Origin: an archaeon
GTDB lineage: Archaea; Nanobdellota; Nanobdellia; SCGC-AAA011-G17; PNOQ01
NCBI GenBank assembly: GCA_021107835.1
Contig: JAIOSD010000041.1
Span: 1 to 24,625, forward strand
DNA length: 24,625 nucleotides
Reading direction: 5' to 3'
Position numbers and translations under genes: made by a program. The stretch's first letter is position 1, and each line of letters starts with the position of its first letter. A model generated the notes under the pieces. That model did not search any database. It was not told the origin of the DNA and was given only the letters and a program-made list of their open reading frames with translations. This document shows, piece by piece, positions 1-7,060 of the stretch.

Positions 1-37
1 CTGTTAATTCTTTATTTAGTTTTTTTATTAGTCGTTG
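1..37. repeat. terminal direct repeat, left copy (circle closure)
   Basis: These 37 bases are identical to 24589-24625. A reading frame runs through the join, so the repeat most simply marks redundant ends of a circular assembly, leaving a unit of about 24,588 bp. A genuine short terminal repeat of a linear genome is the alternative. Confidence 0.95.
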
Positions 38-97
38 TAAAGTATTTCTTTCTCCTTTTGCTTTATTCAAACATTCAAGTTTTAATTTTTCATCCAT
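1..97 (-). CDS. small charged helical protein, 5' part (gene crosses the circle join)
   Basis: On the circle this is a 43-residue gene running from an ATG at 97 down to the left end and finishing at 24554. The product starts MDEKLKLECLNKAKGE and ends EESVRIWSK. It is rich in Lys, Glu and Leu and probably forms one long helix, perhaps a coiled coil. Its ATG lies inside the stop of the upstream zinc-finger gene (ATGGATGA), and its TAA directly abuts the ATG of the DNA methyltransferase. These overlaps indicate a translationally coupled operon. I do not recognise a family; a partner or regulator of the methyltransferase is only a guess from position. Confidence 0.7.
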   Translation of the reverse strand, partial: MDEKLKLECLNKAKGERNTLQRLIKKLNKELT

Positions 98-230
98 TTT
101 CTGTATAATCTAAATATTCATTATGTTCTTGTGTTGTGTGGTTGTCATTATAACAAATTGCACAAACAAATCCTTTCTCTGCTAAATCATCTGCATGTCG
201 TTTTGTTAAACTCATTTTTTTAATGGGCAT
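90..230 (-). CDS. small zinc-finger-like protein (CxxC...HxxxxxxH)
   Basis: This 46-residue frame starts MPIKKMSLTKRHADD and contains CAICYNDNH followed by TTQEH. The two Cys and two His are spaced as in small HNH-type or treble-clef zinc folds, but the chain is too short for a nuclease, so zinc binding is inferred only from the ligands. An in-frame ATG at 215 would give 41 residues, and neither start has a clear Shine-Dalgarno (SD) sequence. The stop overlaps the next start by eight bases, supporting real translation. It sits between the serine recombinase and the DNA methyltransferase group. Function unknown. Confidence 0.6.
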   Translation of the reverse strand: MPIKKMSLTKRHADDLAEKGFVCAICYNDNHTTQEHNEYLDYTENG

Positions 231-248
231 TTCTTAACTTACATCAGT

Positions 249-797
249 TTAGACGTAAGAAATTGTTACCCCCCTTTTTTTTCTCCCTTTTTTGTCTTTA
301 GATCCTTTTGGCCTTCCACCTTTGTAAACTCCTAAATTCTTCCTTCTTTGTATTCCTGCTTTTGTTCTTCTGCTTATTTGTTCCCTTTCAAATGCTGCTG
401 CCCATGCCATCACAGCAAGAGTTATATCACGCATCATGTTTTCCTCACTTGTATCAAGCCAAGTTTCTGTAAATGATTTTAATGCTATCCCACGCTTGTT
501 TAACTTTGTTACATAAGCAAATACCTGACTAATGCCTTCTCTACTGAATCGGTCAAGTTTCCATACTAATATTATTTTAAACTTTCTTAACATAGCATCA
601 TTCATTAACCTTCTCCATTCTTTCCTGGCAGGGTTTGCACCACTTCCCCTATCTACATATATATCATGCACTTGCCATCCTTGACCTTTAGCCCAATTCT
701 CTAATGGTTCTATTTGGTTCATTGGATCTTGATATCTACTATTTCCTTTATCTGTTTCTTCCATGCTCACTCTGGCATATATGGCCACTTTAATCAT
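249..797 (-). CDS. serine recombinase (resolvase/invertase family)
   Basis: This 182-residue enzyme has the resolvase catalytic domain. YARVS places the nucleophile at Ser11 with Arg9. Residues 81-86 (LDRFSR) carry the conserved Arg pair, and EREQISRRTKAG near 137-148 is the E-helix region. The family cuts and rejoins DNA through a 5'-phosphoserine link, resolving dimers, inverting segments or integrating. The C-terminus after residue 150 is only about 30 basic residues with an AT-hook-like GGRPKGSKDKKG, not a full helix-turn-helix. The start at 797 is chosen over the in-frame 827 because AGGAGGAAAAG stands directly before it. It overlaps the upstream gene by eight bases. A role in multimer resolution or integration of the circle is inferred. 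Confidence 0.93.
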   Translation of the reverse strand: MIKVAIYARVSMEETDKGNSRYQDPMNQIEPLENWAKGQGWQVHDIYVDRGSGANPARKEWRRLMNDAMLRKFKIILVWKLDRFSREGISQVFAYVTKLNKRGIALKSFTETWLDTSEENMMRDITLAVMAWAAAFEREQISRRTKAGIQRRKNLGVYKGGRPKGSKDKKGRKKRGVTISYV

Positions 798-1086
798 CTT
801 TCTTTTCCTCCTTCTTCTTCCACACATTATCTTGATAATATTTCAAACAGAACTCCTCAAACTCTTTAATAGATCCTGAAAAGATATGTTTGAATGCTGT
901 TCTGTAACCTTTAAACTTAAACTTTGAATTTGCTCTTTTAGTATGATTTATCTTAATTATAGTTTCATCATTTAATCCATATTGTTTTTGCAAGAAACTA
1001 TTATTTGGAAACAAGTTCTTAATAGTTGTAACCTTTTCCCAAGCTTTTGGAAAGTTCCCTGTTTTTTTGTAAATAATATATGTCAT
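790..1086 (-). CDS. hypothetical basic protein upstream of the recombinase
   Basis: 98 residues, basic, with aromatic-rich helices (residues 58-90: FKGYRTAFKHIF, then EEFCLKYY) and a highly charged end, KKKEEKKDD. The stretch FLQKQYGLNDETIIKINHTKR at about 31-51 could be a helix-turn-helix, but I cannot assign a family. A TATA element and a palindrome lie 25-45 bases upstream, so it may be the first gene of a recombinase transcript. Its end overlaps the recombinase start, and the recombinase SD lies within its last codons. A recombinase accessory or regulator is plausible from position only. Confidence 0.7.
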   Translation of the reverse strand: MTYIIYKKTGNFPKAWEKVTTIKNLFPNNSFLQKQYGLNDETIIKINHTKRANSKFKFKGYRTAFKHIFSGSIKEFEEFCLKYYQDNVWKKKEEKKDD

Positions 1087-1111
1087 TTTATCAATAATTT
1101 CTCTGTTAGCT

Positions 1112-1133
1112 TATATCTAAAGATATATATTTA
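1112..1133 (-). promoter_or_regulatory. probable promoter with overlapping palindrome
   Basis: On the minus strand TAAATATATAT forms a TATA-like box about 40 bases before the start at 1086. It overlaps the perfect palindrome TATATCT-AA-AGATATA (1112-1127), which could be an operator. The box begins at the stop codon of the ATPase gene, so the recombinase pair could be transcribed apart from the ATPase. Confidence 0.5.
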
Positions 1134-2399
1134 TGCCACCCCCCCTTCCCTTCCAAACGTTCTCTCTCTCTTCAATTCTAATGGTGAATTCCATGCGTAA
1201 AACGTATCAAAAGTTTTATTGTCATAAATAATACAAAACTCATATTTTGACTTATCAAGATTGTTGATAACATTGATTATATGGTTTGGGAATATCTCTT
1301 GAAAATATTTTATATCCTGTTCAATTATCTTTCCAATAATCCATGTTCTTGTATGGTTTCTTACATCCTCGTGCATTGATGATGCTTCCTGTGTTGATAA
1401 GATAGTATAGAAACCATATTTTCTTCCTCTCTTTAAGATTTGTTTTAACCAAAACAAACAACCACTATGTTCTGATATTTTTTTTGGCAACATTAAATCT
1501 GCTTCTTCAAATATTATGACAGGTGGTGGAAAATCTTTTTCTTTTCCTGACCTGTCTGCTTCCCTTCTTTTCAAATAAGTATCTCTCATAATCTTACCTG
1601 CATATAAAGGATAATATCTTTCTTCTTGATGTAAATCTATCAGAATTATCTTTCCTTCTTTGAGTTCTTGTATGAAGTCTTTTCTATAATATTCACTATT
1701 CTTACTTACAAAAACATTATCTTCATAAGCAATCGTGAAATTATCCATCATAGAGTTTTTAGAACTTGAAACAACAAATCTATCAAGTTTAAACATATAA
1801 TTCTCTGGCAATCTTTTGACTTCTGTGTTGTTTGTTGGTAAATTGTTTAATGCTTCATATAACAAATCAATATCATCTGCAGAGTTTGGATTTGATTTAA
1901 TTAAATAATGAATTCTCTTTGCTGCACCTGAACCCATGCCAAGAGTTATAAAATCTTTTGTTGTAAATTCTTCAACTGAAAAAGCAAATGGTTTATCGAA
2001 TGAATGGCTTTCTTCAATTATGAAATATGGAACATAACATTCTATTTTATCCAAACCAAATGGTTTCTCTCCCTGTTGCCAGAATAAATTGAATGCTCTT
2101 GAATTCTTGAATTTTGACCTGTGATGGTCTTCACTTTGTGGATCAAAGATTATTCCTGGCCTTGTATAGTTATATTTTATTTGATACAAACCCAATAAAT
2201 AAGCATATATTCTTTTCAACAATGTTGTTTTACCTGTTCCACTTTCTCCAATCAATCCCAATGCACCTCTATGTTTTTTATATGGAAGTGAAATTATCTT
2301 GGTTCTTGATATTCCTTTAAATGAATTCATACCTAATGGAATTTGATTTTTCATCAAAAATTCATTCAATCTATTCTTTTCTATGCTTTCGAATAACAT
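1131..2399 (-). CDS. HerA/FtsK-type P-loop ATPase (DUF87-like; packaging or DNA-transfer motor candidate)
   Basis: 422 residues with a complete ATPase core: Walker A GESGTGKTT (51-59), Walker B VIIFEEAD (294-301), then RGRKYGF (324-330) and LSTQ (334-337), the arrangement of HerA/VirB4-like enzymes, with a possible arginine finger in RTWIIGK (351-357). Proteins of this class pump or unwind DNA as ring hexamers; in viruses they package genomes, in plasmids they drive transfer, and in archaeal cells HerA acts in end resection with NurA. No NurA-like nuclease is visible here. It lies downstream of a membrane-protein group (2667-5310), which suits a packaging or transfer role. The start is uncertain: it overlaps the upstream gene by 29 bases and lacks an SD; internal Met16 and Met24 are alternatives. 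Confidence 0.9.
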   Translation of the reverse strand: MLFESIEKNRLNEFLMKNQIPLGMNSFKGISRTKIISLPYKKHRGALGLIGESGTGKTTLLKRIYAYLLGLYQIKYNYTRPGIIFDPQSEDHHRSKFKNSRAFNLFWQQGEKPFGLDKIECYVPYFIIEESHSFDKPFAFSVEEFTTKDFITLGMGSGAAKRIHYLIKSNPNSADDIDLLYEALNNLPTNNTEVKRLPENYMFKLDRFVVSSSKNSMMDNFTIAYEDNVFVSKNSEYYRKDFIQELKEGKIILIDLHQEERYYPLYAGKIMRDTYLKRREADRSGKEKDFPPPVIIFEEADLMLPKKISEHSGCLFWLKQILKRGRKYGFYTILSTQEASSMHEDVRNHTRTWIIGKIIEQDIKYFQEIFPNHIINVINNLDKSKYEFCIIYDNKTFDTFYAWNSPLELKRERTFGREGGVA

Positions 2400-2658
2400 T
2401 TTTTAACCATTCTTTTAGTGTATCAAAGTGGGCTTTTCGTAAGTTTGCAATAGGTTCACTTTTAATCAATGCTTTTTCAAATTCATTAATCAATGGTTCT
2501 ATTACTTCACAAGCTTCCCAATAATATCTTTTTTTTAACAATACTTTGAATTTCCTTATTGTTTCTGTTGAGATTTCATTATTGACTTTGAAGTTGAAAA
2601 TATTATGTGTTTGATTTTCAACATATTCAATATTCTTTTCTATTTCTTCTATATCCAT
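2371..2658 (-). CDS. hypothetical helical protein
   Basis: 95 residues, almost entirely predicted helix, alternating acidic and basic patches, no Cys and no membrane segment. The start at 2658 follows a good ribosome site (AGGTGTAAAG). It sits between a membrane-anchored protein and the ATPase and overlaps the ATPase by 29 bases, so the two are probably translated together. A soluble adaptor or regulator of the ATPase is possible from context. No family recognised. Confidence 0.7.
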   Translation of the reverse strand: MDIEEIEKNIEYVENQTHNIFNFKVNNEISTETIRKFKVLLKKRYYWEACEVIEPLINEFEKALIKSEPIANLRKAHFDTLKEWLKNVIRKHRKE

Positions 2659-2666
2659 CTTTACAC

Positions 2667-3197
2667 CTATCTCTTTTTACTTGGAAATGCAGGTAATATC
2701 ATTTCTTTATGAGTTCCTGTAATTAAGTCAAGAACTTCTTGTGTTTTTACTTTTAATTTTGTTGCAAGTTCCATATTATCAACTTTTAAACTTCCATTTT
2801 CATTTGTTAGTTTCTTAAACTCATATTCTAATTTTACAATTTGATTAAGTCTATCTGCAACAATAATCTCAACACCATCATAAATGTCAGTATGTGTATG
2901 TCTTTCTTTAACTAAAGGTTTACTTGAAAAAATATGTTTTTGTTTCTTGGCAAACCATTGCTTGTCTATTGTCCAACACCACCATTGTTTAGTGTCTGGA
3001 TCTTGAAACAGATAATCTTCTGGCTTTGCACTATCCCATCCTGTATCAACAACACTTTTATCTCCATTGGCCATGTTCTCAATCCTGACAATCCTACCAT
3101 ATACTTCTCTATCTTCTTGTTTGGATTGCATATACATCATGATCCAAATTACTCCAACTATGATTATAATTAAAAATACCCATACTATTACTGCCAT
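2667..3197 (-). CDS. membrane-anchored hypothetical protein with coiled coil
   Basis: 176 residues. Residues 3-23 (VIVWVFLIIIIVGVIWIMM) form one N-terminal membrane helix. A soluble part follows with a Trp-rich stretch (QWWCWTIDKQWF, about 71-82), and then a coiled-coil-like segment near 115-160 (LEYEFKKLTNENGSLKVDN). AGGAGGAAAAAAG immediately precedes the ATG, a strong ribosome site. The gene follows the Cys-rich bitopic protein and precedes the ATPase module, suggesting a membrane complex. The soluble part is probably cytoplasmic if the positive-inside rule holds (QSKQEDR follows the helix). Family unknown. Confidence 0.8.
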   Translation of the reverse strand: MAVIVWVFLIIIIVGVIWIMMYMQSKQEDREVYGRIVRIENMANGDKSVVDTGWDSAKPEDYLFQDPDTKQWWCWTIDKQWFAKKQKHIFSSKPLVKERHTHTDIYDGVEIIVADRLNQIVKLEYEFKKLTNENGSLKVDNMELATKLKVKTQEVLDLITGTHKEMILPAFPSKKR

Positions 3198-3210
3198 TCT
3201 TTTTTCCTCC

Positions 3211-4194
3211 TTAATAATGAACCTTTGGCATCTTGCCTTTTTTTAACTTGGCAACTAAAACACCATTAAATCCTCCTAATAATACAATTATGAAAAATAA
3301 AACAAAGTTTGTTTCTTTGCTATCTTTAAGTTGAGTTTCCAATCTACCTTCTTTTTCTGCACAAACAATTTGATTTCCATTGGTGAGATTATGCTCTGCG
3401 ACCAATTCAGAGTATTCTTTTGTTGGCACACATACTAACCCTGTAATATCTTTATTCTCTGCTCTACACCCTCTTAAATCCTCATTACAAGCTTTATTCT
3501 GTCCAATTAACAATCCTGACATTTCTGTGCAATAAACAGGAACAACGTCTTTGCATTGTTTAAGAATACTCTCTGGACTATCTTCTGATATTGTGCCAGG
3601 ACATTCAAAAGGAATTTTACCTTTAATATTAATCAAATTTGACCAATCTTCATCATTATCACTTATTATTGTCTTGTTATGAAATTCTATCTTGAAATAA
3701 TTATCTTTTTTATCATAATAAAAGCTATATTCAACTTCATAATCATAGAGTTCATTAATTTCTTCTTCACAATCACATTCTCTGCATTTTACTTCTATAT
3801 CACACACTGAACTCTGATGTGTTTCTGTTTCTCCTGGTCTTAATGTTTCTTCATATATGCACTTGTTTGGTGATGCTTCACAATCACAAGATGAACATGA
3901 TGCAGTTATGTGGCACAAATCTTCTGTGAATTCTTCTGTGCTGCCAGGTGTCAAATCAACATTTATATCTGATATTGAGTATGTTCCATTATTGCAGCAC
4001 ACTTCTATTGTTGAGTTATAAGTTTCATTCAAGCCAACACTTATGTTTTCATAGTAGCAAGTGTTTGGATCTATGAACTCTGTTGCTGATACATTTAAAA
4101 CTAAAAGAAAAAGTAACATTATAATTAAACAAACCACTCCCAATAATACACTACTTAATTTTAATGCTTTTCCAATATATTCTGGTCTTTCCAT
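3211..4194 (-). CDS. Cys-rich bitopic surface protein with internal repeats
   Basis: 327 residues. An N-terminal hydrophobic segment (about 13-36, ending LLVLNVSATEF) can act as signal or anchor, and a second membrane helix near the C-terminus (about 295-317, VLFFIIVLLGGFNGVLVA) is followed by a basic tail. The ectodomain has many cysteines and several N-glycosylation sequons. Its first third contains about three related units, seen as VDLTPGSTEEF...CSSCDCE and ETLRPGETETH...CRECDCE, with a weaker first unit ending EVCC. Disulfide-stabilised beta modules exposed outside the cell or virion are inferred. The start overlaps the preceding stop (TAATG). Unknown family; could be a spike, receptor or part of a surface machine with the neighbouring ATPase. 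Confidence 0.82.
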   Translation of the reverse strand: MERPEYIGKALKLSSVLLGVVCLIIMLLFLLVLNVSATEFIDPNTCYYENISVGLNETYNSTIEVCCNNGTYSISDINVDLTPGSTEEFTEDLCHITASCSSCDCEASPNKCIYEETLRPGETETHQSSVCDIEVKCRECDCEEEINELYDYEVEYSFYYDKKDNYFKIEFHNKTIISDNDEDWSNLINIKGKIPFECPGTISEDSPESILKQCKDVVPVYCTEMSGLLIGQNKACNEDLRGCRAENKDITGLVCVPTKEYSELVAEHNLTNGNQIVCAEKEGRLETQLKDSKETNFVLFFIIVLLGGFNGVLVAKLKKGKMPKVHY

Positions 4195-4355
4195 TATTCA
4201 TCACCAACTCCAATTTCTCTAATAAGACATTCTCCACATACCCATTCATCTGGTGATTTAAACCATGATTTGAAAAAACCAATTTCTTTTCTTCTTGGAT
4301 ATAGATATTCATTCCCTTTTTTCCTACAACTTTCACATACATTATTATTACTCAT
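4194..4355 (-). CDS. two-CxxC zinc-ribbon microprotein
   Basis: 53 residues starting MSNNNVCESCRKKGNEY and holding a second pair, CGEC, after a Trp-rich middle (FFKSWFKSPDEWV). Two CxxC knuckles about 30 residues apart are the ligand set of a zinc ribbon. Both ends overlap neighbours: the start with the upstream stop (ATGA) and the stop with the downstream start (TAATG). A longer frame at 4151-4342 on the same strand has neither property. It lies inside a membrane-protein operon, so protein-protein rather than DNA binding is possible. Confidence 0.75.
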   Translation of the reverse strand: MSNNNVCESCRKKGNEYLYPRRKEIGFFKSWFKSPDEWVCGECLIREIGVGDE

Positions 4356-4564
4356 AAGTTCCACCCTGTTATTCCTTTTAGTATTCCTAAGATAAAGTAA
4401 ATTAAAACTGTAAATATGATTGGCCAGAAGATAGATTTCATAAATAAAATGTTTCTGATGTTCTTGTTTCTTTTGCTAAATAAAGGTATTAAGACTATTA
4501 AAAAATAAACTCCTGTACCTATTATGTAACTGTGATTTGGAAATATAAATTCAAATTCAATCAT
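4352..4564 (-). CDS. small two-helix membrane protein
   Basis: 70 residues with two membrane helices (about 13-30, YIIGTGVYFLIVLIPLF, and 45-63, IFWPIIFTVLIYFILGIL) joined by a basic loop SKRNKNIRN, so both ends should be outside if the loop is cytoplasmic. Start and stop overlap the neighbouring genes by four bases each. It belongs to the membrane module ahead of the HerA-like ATPase. No family recognised; a subunit of a membrane complex or a virion membrane protein are both possible. Confidence 0.75.
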   Translation of the reverse strand: MIEFEFIFPNHSYIIGTGVYFLIVLIPLFSKRNKNIRNILFMKSIFWPIIFTVLIYFILGILKGITGWNL

Positions 4565-5310
4565 TCTTTCATCAACTCAAACATTGGTAACAATTCTTTT
4601 GCTTTCTTCTCAATATTGCCACTTTCTTTCATGTGTTCTATCAGTGCAATCTGTTCTATTGTTGGCTTATCTGTCTTGTCTAATTGCATGAACTCCATAC
4701 CTATTCTTGTCTTGTATATTTCCTTTTTCATTTCTTTTAATGTCCATCCTGGATATATCCCTTGAATGTCTTTTAGATTGTTCATGTTGATTAAAAAGCC
4801 ATAATGGTATGCTTTCTTTGGTTCTGTGTTGGAATGTTCAACTTCTTCTCCCCATGTTTTAAGTGTTGAGAAGGTTACAAGTGCCAATGGTTTGTCTACA
4901 TACCATCCATAACTAAAATAATATCTGCCATATAGTCTTTTTTTTGAATAAGCATTAAGAAATTGTTTATCTGGTGTTCCTCGTAAGAAATCTATTATTT
5001 CTTCCATGTTATGTTTTGCATCTTCAACACCTTTGCTTTGTTTGGTTAAAACAAGAACTATGATAACTATAATTAGAATTATTATGATTATAGCAAATAT
5101 CCAATTATTATTTTTTACTTCTTCCCCTTCCTCTGTTACTGTGATTGTTCTGTTTTCTTCAATAAACTCTGTAAGTTCTGTTACGTTTTGTTCAAGTTCT
5201 TGTGTGTGTTTGTATGGTTGAATTACATAATGGTTTATGGCTATGAATAAGCCAAATAACAATATGATAAAAATTGCTATCCCCACGTAAGTTTTGGTTT
5301 CTTTTTTCAT
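4561..5310 (-). CDS. two-helix membrane protein with a cytoplasmic domain
   Basis: 249 residues. Helix 1 is at about 8-31, followed by a short acidic extracellular loop with sequons (NVTELTEFIEENRTITV). Helix 2, at about 70-90, is very Ile-rich. The rest, about 150 residues, is a mixed soluble domain with Trp/Tyr-rich strands (GRYYFSYGWYVDKPLALVTF) and a helical end. The start overlaps the winged-helix gene stop by four bases. The topology, with a small outside loop and a large inside domain, fits a membrane platform or sensor that could contact the ATPase or the adjacent winged-helix protein. No known family. Confidence 0.78.
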   Translation of the reverse strand: MKKETKTYVGIAIFIILLFGLFIAINHYVIQPYKHTQELEQNVTELTEFIEENRTITVTEEGEEVKNNNWIFAIIIIILIIVIIVLVLTKQSKGVEDAKHNMEEIIDFLRGTPDKQFLNAYSKKRLYGRYYFSYGWYVDKPLALVTFSTLKTWGEEVEHSNTEPKKAYHYGFLINMNNLKDIQGIYPGWTLKEMKKEIYKTRIGMEFMQLDKTDKPTIEQIALIEHMKESGNIEKKAKELLPMFELMKE

Positions 5311-5654
5311 GTTCCTGCAAGTAACTCCTCATAGTAACTTTTAACAGCTTCATAATCTTGTTTGATGAATTTAATATAGATTTTCAACTGCTCATGTCCT
5401 TTTTTTGTTATCTTGTAATATACTTCTTTTTTACGCTTAACTGTGAATATCTCTGCACTTTCTAATTGCACCATGTCTTTTAAGATCCTTTCTGTTTGTC
5501 TTGAACCATACAATCTCTTTGTGCATCTTTGGTATATCTCATTTACAGGTGTTCTTAAAAAGTCTATCTGGATTGCTGCATAAAACTCTTTATTCTTCAA
5601 ATGTTTCAATATCTTTATCCTGGCCTGTATCTCTTTTTTTTCTAAGTCTAACAT
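5307..5654 (-). CDS. winged-helix (PadR/MarR-like fold) protein
   Basis: 115 residues. RIKILKHLKNKEFYAA is the first helix. The region around SRQTERILKDMVQLESAEIF is the likely helix-turn-helix with recognition helix, and VKRKKEVYYKITKKGHEQL is a typical wing plus closing helix, as in archaeal wHTH regulators. The C-terminal helix may dimerise. DNA binding is inferred from this pattern. It is coupled to the zinc-ribbon gene upstream and the two-helix membrane protein downstream, so it may control the membrane module or read a membrane signal. An insertion (DFLRTPVNEIYQRCTKRLYG) makes the exact subfamily unclear. Confidence 0.7.
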   Translation of the reverse strand: MLDLEKKEIQARIKILKHLKNKEFYAAIQIDFLRTPVNEIYQRCTKRLYGSRQTERILKDMVQLESAEIFTVKRKKEVYYKITKKGHEQLKIYIKFIKQDYEAVKSYYEELLAGT

Positions 5655-5788
5655 TGTTTTAGTCTTTCCTCTGTCATTACACCTGTTGGTAATCTACAAT
5701 CGTCACATATCTTTCCCCATTTGCAGGTTGTCTTATACAATTCCTCACAACGTCTGCATCTCCTTGTGTATTTAGGTTTCTTCTTCAT
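5648..5788 (-). CDS. basic zinc-ribbon microprotein
   Basis: 46 residues starting MKKKPKYTRRCRRCEELY, with a second group at CKWGKICDDC. The CxxC pairs make a compact zinc ribbon and the strongly basic N-terminus suggests nucleic-acid contact. It ends seven bases inside the next gene (winged-helix), so the two are probably coupled and could act together in regulation. The start lies within the end of the 25-residue frame upstream. Confidence 0.72.
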   Translation of the reverse strand: MKKKPKYTRRCRRCEELYKTTCKWGKICDDCRLPTGVMTEERLKQC

Positions 5789-5849
5789 TCATTAACCTCA
5801 CAACTTCATCAAAACTGTATTCTTGCAATACTTGTTCCCAATATCCCAT
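5772..5849 (-). CDS. possible 25-residue peptide
   Basis: The frame starts MGYWEQVLQEYSFDEVV and fills the space between the 106-residue membrane protein and the zinc ribbon, overlapping the latter by 17 bases. Support is its position, the two-base gap after the upstream stop, and a composition like its neighbours. It has no independent ribosome site and no recognisable fold, so it could be chance. Confidence 0.4.
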   Translation of the reverse strand: MGYWEQVLQEYSFDEVVRLMNEEET

Positions 5850-5850
5850 C

Positions 5851-6171
5851 TTATCTCTTATTTTTTAATTTCTCCTCTATTATTTCTAATTTATCAAATA
5901 TATCTTTTATATATCCTTGTCTTTGTCCATATTTACTTTCTCTACTCCACATACCAAACTTTGTATCAAAATAACCAAAAATTATTAAAAAAAATGTCCA
6001 TGTAATTATTATTGGTATCATCCATTTACTTAATCTAATGTTAAAACCATATTCTGTGTTTAAATTTGATAATACAAGAAATAATAACATTATTTGATTA
6101 AGAATGTTTATATACCCCATTGTCCTGCCCATATATAATTTTGCTCTCGCAACATAATCCAAAATGTTCAT
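5851..6171 (-). CDS. two-helix membrane protein with cytoplasmic coiled tail
   Basis: 106 residues. Two membrane helices are visible at about 20-37 (YINILNQIMLLFLVLSNL) and 50-67 (WMIPIIITWTFFLIIFGYF), then a basic and acidic helical tail ending KLEIIEEKLKNKR that resembles a short coiled coil. The ATG overlaps the stop of the methyltransferase gene by four bases, so the two are coupled. Unknown family. Confidence 0.72.
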   Translation of the reverse strand: MNILDYVARAKLYMGRTMGYINILNQIMLLFLVLSNLNTEYGFNIRLSKWMIPIIITWTFFLIIFGYFDTKFGMWSRESKYGQRQGYIKDIFDKLEIIEEKLKNKR

Positions 6172-6755
6172 GTAGTCACCTTATCACATACCATGACTTG
6201 TAAACCTGATAAAAACAAATTCTTGGTTTTGAATATCCCTCTTAATTTATTAATTCTTGAAATTAATGGCATAGGAATTGCTAATCCTCTATGATGAATT
6301 ACTTTAAAACCTGTTAAAATAACAAGTCTTTTTAGTGATAGTGGTGATAGTTCTATTATATGGTCATGGAATTCTCTGATAACATTTAGTTTTAGTTTTT
6401 TATAACATACGAAAATGTTAAAGAAATTTGTAATGTTTGGTGTTGATAAAATTAATCTACCATTATCTTTTAATATTCTATTACATTCAGATAAAAAATG
6501 ATGTGGATTATTAAGATGCTCAATTATTTCTCCTGCCAATATTGTATCATAAGTATTTGATTTAATTGGAAAATCTGTGTTTACATCATGTTTATAAAAA
6601 ATATTATACTTGATTTCTGGTTTTAATATGTCCATACCATCACTATCTTTTAAATATATATTTTGTAGATTATAACATCCTATATCTAAAATTTTATTTC
6701 CAATTACATAATCACTCATAACTTTTAATCTGTGTTTGTGTTTAGTTTCTATCAT
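6168..6755 (-). CDS. class I SAM-dependent methyltransferase
   Basis: 195 residues of Methyltransf_11/23 type. KILDIGCYN (about 21-29) is the SAM-binding motif I, DTILAGEIIEHLNNP (about 70-84) is the conserved post-motif segment with the acidic loop, and GRLILSTPN (about 97-105) is the strand with the 'TPN' ending seen in small-molecule and sugar O-methyltransferases. The substrate cannot be read from sequence. A glycan or lipid target would fit an element so rich in surface proteins and is an inference. It is coupled to small membrane proteins on both sides. Confidence 0.85.
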   Translation of the reverse strand: MIETKHKHRLKVMSDYVIGNKILDIGCYNLQNIYLKDSDGMDILKPEIKYNIFYKHDVNTDFPIKSNTYDTILAGEIIEHLNNPHHFLSECNRILKDNGRLILSTPNITNFFNIFVCYKKLKLNVIREFHDHIIELSPLSLKRLVILTGFKVIHHRGLAIPMPLISRINKLRGIFKTKNLFLSGLQVMVCDKVTT

Positions 6756-6758
6756 GTT

Positions 6759-6914
6759 TTATCTCTTAAATCTCCAATTATAGTATTTGTATATCAATTT
6801 CCCAACTCCCATAATCAATATAAAATATAAGTCAAGCAGTAGTTTTCCAATTGTGATTGTTCCAACTATTATTAACAATGATTTCAGCAGTGACCATAAA
6901 ACCTTAATTATCAT
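6759..6914 (-). CDS. small membrane protein
   Basis: 51 residues starting MIIKVLWSLLKSLL, with two hydrophobic stretches ending in GVGKLIYKYYNWRFKR. The start at 6914 is chosen because it overlaps the zinc-ribbon stop as ATGA; an upstream in-frame ATG at 6944 lies inside that gene. It is two hairpin helices or one long one, with a basic C-terminus probably inside. Function unknown. Confidence 0.68.
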   Translation of the reverse strand: MIIKVLWSLLKSLLIIVGTITIGKLLLDLYFILIMGVGKLIYKYYNWRFKR

Positions 6915-7060
6915 CTCTCTATTACCTTTAATTCTCCACCACATTTAATGCAGTAATCTAATGACGTTATTGGTGCAAAGTCGCACAATTTACAATATTT
7001 CTGCACAGGATTATCCCATGCCAAACCATCAACGTCTGTCACTCCTTTGATTAGATCCAT
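6911..7060 (-). CDS. two-CxxC zinc-ribbon microprotein
   Basis: 49 residues starting MDLIKGVTDVDGLAWD. CKLC and CIKC, 15 residues apart, form a rubredoxin-like zinc ribbon (SLDYCIKCGGELK). It starts ten bases inside the end of the 308-residue gene and ends in an ATGA overlap with the small membrane protein. The arrangement supports translation even though the frame is short. Confidence 0.75.
   Translation of the reverse strand: MDLIKGVTDVDGLAWDNPVQKYCKLCDFAPITSLDYCIKCGGELKVIER

Noticed and set aside
4151..4342. 63-residue minus-strand frame
   Set aside because: It overlaps the bitopic gene by 44 bases and shadows the two-CxxC zinc-ribbon frame at 4194-4355, which fits both neighbours with short overlaps.
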